Part shown: positions 5,628 to 7,755 of the stretch, one piece after another
Position numbering within the stretch: position 1 is the stretch's first letter
How the letters are laid out: each line of letters begins with the position of its first letter
Source of the DNA: Acetatifactor sp.
Lineage (GTDB): Bacteria > Bacillota > Clostridia > Lachnospirales > Lachnospiraceae
Direction: 5' to 3'
NCBI GenBank assembly: GCA_024699575.1
Contig: JAILPF010000315.1
Span: 1 to 7,755 of the forward strand
DNA: 7,755 bases
Notes under the pieces: generated by a model
Database searches by the model: none
Told to the model about the DNA's origin: nothing
The model's input: the letters and a program-made list of their open reading frames with translations, nothing else
Position numbers and translations under genes: made by a program

Positions 5628-6107
5628 ATGGCTAAAGATATGACGGTACCATGTGCCGATGGACTTATCAACCTTAGGGTAGGGGCTATTATTTTAAAGG
5701 AAGGCAAGTTCCTGATGGTTGGCAATGAAAGAGCAGATTATTTGTATTCTGTAGGAGGAAGAATAAAGTTTGGAGAAACCGCGGAAGAAGCAGTTGTTCG
5801 CGAAGTATATGAAGAAACCGGAGTCAGAATGGAGATAGACAGACTTGGTTTTATACACGAAAATTACTTCTACGGGGACGCACCTACAAATAAAGGGAAG
5901 TTGATATATGAAGTCTCCTTCTTCTTTTATATGAAAGTGCCGAACGATTTTGAACTTATCAGCAACAGCTTCACGGACGATGAAGGTAAGGTATTTTTGC
6001 GCTGGGTTGATGGGCATGACAGTATTACAGTTTATCCTACGTTTTTCAAAACGGAGTTGCGTAGACCTGTAAATACGGTTAAACATTTTGTATCAGATGA
6101 AAGGTAG
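5628..6107 (+). CDS. Nudix hydrolase
   Basis: ATG 5628 has AAGAAGGA (5613-5620) 7 bases upstream. The 159-residue protein holds a complete Nudix box: G44 x5 E50 x7 R58-E59-V-Y-E62-E63-T-G65-V, matching GX5EX7REUXEEXGU with all metal-binding glutamates present. Before it are the usual strands (INLRVGAIILKEGKFLMVGN, 14-33) and after it strands including LIYEVSFFFYMKVP. Such enzymes cleave nucleoside diphosphate derivatives linked to another moiety, including damaged or excess nucleotides, in the cytoplasm using Mg2+. The substrate cannot be told from the box alone. The segment EGKVFLRWVDGHDSITVYPTFF (119-140) resembles Nudix proteins annotated as NTP pyrophosphohydrolases or MutT-like. Only 14 bases separate it from the next gene, suggesting co-transcription. 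Confidence 0.94.
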   Translation: MAKDMTVPCADGLINLRVGAIILKEGKFLMVGNERADYLYSVGGRIKFGETAEEAVVREVYEETGVRMEIDRLGFIHENYFYGDAPTNKGKLIYEVSFFFYMKVPNDFELISNSFTDDEGKVFLRWVDGHDSITVYPTFFKTELRRPVNTVKHFVSDER

Positions 6108-6121
6108 CGATTTAAGGTCAG

Positions 6122-6535
6122 TTGAGTGTGTTAGTAGAACAACTATCTCCCGAGCATCTGCTTCTCACTAATTCTTTTACCGGACTTAAAAAGGATATTG
6201 ATTCCATCAGTAAGGAATATGATCAAGTTATTATGTTTGGTGTTGATAAAACACTGACTTCGAGGGTGAGGATAGAAAAGTATGCTGCTAAGGAAGGTAT
6301 CAAATGTGCTTCGAAACTGGATCTGGGGAAAATAGCAGAATCTATAAATGCCGCTGGGATACAGGCAGTGATATCAGAACGCCCAACGACCTATCTTTGC
6401 AACGAGGCATATTGGCATGCGCTTAATAAGTTTTCCAGGAGAGCAGTCTTCATGCATATCCCGACAATAAAGCATATGGATAAACACTTGACTGAGGCTA
6501 TAAAACTGGCATTTGGAGAAAAACTATATATTTGA
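6122..6535 (+). CDS. Short pyroglutamyl-peptidase-like (peptidase C15-type) protein
   Basis: The frame can start at TTG 6122 or GTG 6128; a stop at 6113-6115 limits it. The only ribosome binding site is a weak AAGG (6114-6117), spaced 4 bases from the TTG or 10 from the GTG. The 137-residue product resembles the catalytic part of pyroglutamyl-peptidase I. YDQVIMFGVDKTLTSRVRIE (33-52) would supply the glutamate. TTYLCNEAYWHAL (89-101) aligns with the TYVCN active-site cysteine segment (C93). RRAVFMHIPTI (106-116) carries the histidine (H112). Characterised enzymes have about 200-215 residues and remove N-terminal pyroglutamate from peptides; here the usual first 30-40 residues with the GFEPFGG motif are missing. 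It could be a distinct short subfamily or a truncated relative. The last 23 bases overlap the next GNAT gene. Confidence 0.6.
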   Translation: MSVLVEQLSPEHLLLTNSFTGLKKDIDSISKEYDQVIMFGVDKTLTSRVRIEKYAAKEGIKCASKLDLGKIAESINAAGIQAVISERPTTYLCNEAYWHALNKFSRRAVFMHIPTIKHMDKHLTEAIKLAFGEKLYI

Positions 6536-7262
6536 GAAAATCTCATTCCCGGAATATGAATCTATTCAGAACTATTTAGATAACCTTGGCTATTGCTATA
6601 CTACGAGAGTATATAAGGAAGTCAGGAAATATATAGTTGGACAGTCATATATCGCACCCTGGGGTGATGTATTAATAATAGACGAAGTTAAAAAGTTCTG
6701 GAAAGTATCTGATCGTCCTTACTATGATGAAATGACCGAGGATGAAAAGATGGAGATCTGCAAATATTCTGAAGACATAGGACTACCTTATGAATTTATA
6801 AGGTTTTCCAAAAGAACAGAAGCAGTATTTGGAGAAAGCACCTATATTGATTCTTGGATGCAACTTGTTCGAAAGGTTAGATGGAATTACCCTGGTCTAG
6901 AAACAGAAGAACTTTTAGATGAACACAAACAGACCGTGCTGAAGTTTATGAACAAGAAGCAAGCTATATGTGTGAGAAACAGGGAAACAGTCGTGGGCGT
7001 GCTTTTGTTTTCACGTAACAAAAATGTGATTTGTTGTCTTGCGGTAGATCCTAAGCATCGAAAGCGGGGAATAGCTTCAATGTTATTGAGAAAAGCGTTG
7101 GATGAACTAGACAGAAGTAAGGAAATTACAGTATCAACGTTTCGCGAAAATGATGATAAAGGAATTGCACCAAGGGCGCTATATAAAAAGTTCGGATTTC
7201 AGGAGGGCGAGATGACTGAGGAATTTGGCTATCCGAATCAGGTATTTGTTTTACGCCCATAA
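6513..7262 (+). CDS. Long GNAT family N-acetyltransferase with an N-terminal extension
   Basis: The assigned start is TTG 6513, inside the end of the preceding gene in another frame. No good ribosome binding site precedes it, so translational coupling is likely and the start is uncertain. The 249-residue protein has two parts. Residues 1-130 form an extension (SYIAPWGDVLIIDEVKKFW, YYDEMTEDEKMEICKYSEDI, FGESTYIDSWMQLVRKVRW) with no motif I can assign. Residues 131-249 are a compact GNAT domain: AICVRNRETVVGVLLFS (151-167), NVICCLAVDPKHRKRGIASM (171-190) with acetyl-CoA loop R-K-R-G-I-A, and PRALYKKFGFQEGEM (220-234). The ending GYPNQVFVLRP looks complete. The extension may shape the acceptor site. 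It is probably in one operon with the Nudix and C15-like genes. The substrate is unknown. Confidence 0.88.
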   Translation: MEKNYIFEKISFPEYESIQNYLDNLGYCYTTRVYKEVRKYIVGQSYIAPWGDVLIIDEVKKFWKVSDRPYYDEMTEDEKMEICKYSEDIGLPYEFIRFSKRTEAVFGESTYIDSWMQLVRKVRWNYPGLETEELLDEHKQTVLKFMNKKQAICVRNRETVVGVLLFSRNKNVICCLAVDPKHRKRGIASMLLRKALDELDRSKEITVSTFRENDDKGIAPRALYKKFGFQEGEMTEEFGYPNQVFVLRP

Positions 7263-7312
7263 ATTCCAGTTTGTAGAGTTGGTGAATTCTTATTAGTGTA
7301 AAGGAGATTGTT

Positions 7313-7755
7313 TTGAGATTAAGACCATATATAGAATGTAAAGATTATGATGTAATTAAAGACTGGATAACCGAAGAAAGAACACACGCTATGTGGTGTG
7401 CTAATTTAATCCGGTTCCCAATAGAAAAAGATAATTTTGAAAAAATAATGGAGGAGGCAGCGGAAAGATTTGGGGATAGTCCGTATGTGGCAACTTCAGA
7501 TGCTGGAGAACTTATAGGGTTCTTTTGCTATTCAACTAATTTGGAAACCAATGAAGGAATGCTTAAATTTGTAATGACAAACCCTGAATACAGAGGTAAA
7601 GGATTTGGTAAGGAAATGCTGAAATTAGCAATATCATATGCATTTAATATTACAAATGTTCAAGCAGTTCATTTGAATGTGTTTCCAGAAAATATAAGAG
7701 CAAAAAAATGTTATGAATCTGTAGGATTTACAGAAAGAAAGACAGATTTAAATGC
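7313..7755 (+). CDS. GNAT family N-acetyltransferase (partial, cut by the window end)
   Basis: TTG 7313 is preceded at 6 bases by AAGGAG (7301-7306) and begins MRLRPYIECKDYDVIKDWI, the normal opening of RimI/RimJ-like GNATs. The frame stays open to the window end (147 codons). YVATSDAGELIGFFCYST (59-76) and GMLKFVMTNPEYRGKGFGKE (82-101) give the core strand and the acetyl-CoA loop R-G-K-G-F-G. HLNVFPENIRAKKCYESVGF (120-139) contains the C-terminal N-x-R-A-x-x-x-Y-x-x-x-G-F motif. Only the last strand is missing. Codon use is visibly AT-rich, closer to the gene at 92 than to the middle of the window. A 50-base gap separates it from the previous gene, with no clear terminator. Confidence 0.9.
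   Translation, partial: MRLRPYIECKDYDVIKDWITEERTHAMWCANLIRFPIEKDNFEKIMEEAAERFGDSPYVATSDAGELIGFFCYSTNLETNEGMLKFVMTNPEYRGKGFGKEMLKLAISYAFNITNVQAVHLNVFPENIRAKKCYESVGFTERKTDLN

Noticed and set aside
5694..6086. 130-codon open frame on the - strand inside the Nudix gene
   Set aside because: It lies opposite a complete Nudix box and its translation shows no domain pattern.
467..7312. Integron-like or cassette array with recombination sites between genes
   Set aside because: The tandem small genes invite this idea, but comparing the gaps shows no shared 50-100 base imperfect palindrome, several genes abut or overlap, and there is no integrase.

Overview
The window is a tightly packed run of small genes, all on the + strand, with gaps mostly under 90 bases. 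Strong purine-rich Shine-Dalgarno sites (AAGGAGG, AAAGGAG, GAGGAGG), several likely TTG starts, moderately low GC and the protein families present (DUF6483-like, LOG, DUF1016/YhcG, several Clostridia-type GNATs) suggest a Gram-positive Bacillota, most likely a clostridial or Lachnospiraceae-like gut bacterium. This is inferred from style and recalled family content, not from a database match. No integrase, transposase, tRNA, rRNA or CRISPR array is visible.

Layout. Positions 1-51 hold the last 16 codons of an unidentified upstream gene. A promoter with a palindrome around its -10 box (41-80) leads to a DUF6483-like gene (92-466). Then come two GNAT acetyltransferases (547-996, 1008-1475), a CPYC glutaredoxin-like protein (1526-1837) and a LOG-family phosphoribohydrolase (1855-2385). 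A damaged stretch follows: an 18-codon stub of a GNAT start (2417-2473) runs into a DUF1016/YhcG-type nuclease gene (2466-3184) that has lost its middle and its reading frame. Next are an intact GNAT (3189-3722) and a radical SAM gene (3743-4765) interrupted by an in-frame TAG three codons after its CX3CX2C cluster motif. A 207-base gap (4766-4972) holds a decayed short ORF, a candidate promoter and a perfect 8-bp hairpin. It is followed by a RimJ/RimL-type GNAT (4973-5542), a Nudix hydrolase (5628-6107), a short pyroglutamyl-peptidase-like protein (6122-6535), an overlapping long two-part GNAT (6513-7262), and a GNAT cut by the window end (7313-7755).

The genes do not form an obvious pathway. 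Six GNATs plus a GNAT stub, mixed with small self-contained enzymes (Nudix, LOG, glutaredoxin, radical SAM) and two broken genes, look like an accessory region that gains and loses single genes. Most genes have their own ribosome binding site, and spacing allows several short transcription units. The clearest anomalies are the amber codon in the radical SAM gene, the GNAT stub joined to the deleted DUF1016 gene, and the palindrome over the first promoter. I do not see convincing evidence for one coherent new system; the dense acetyltransferase cluster is the main unusual property.
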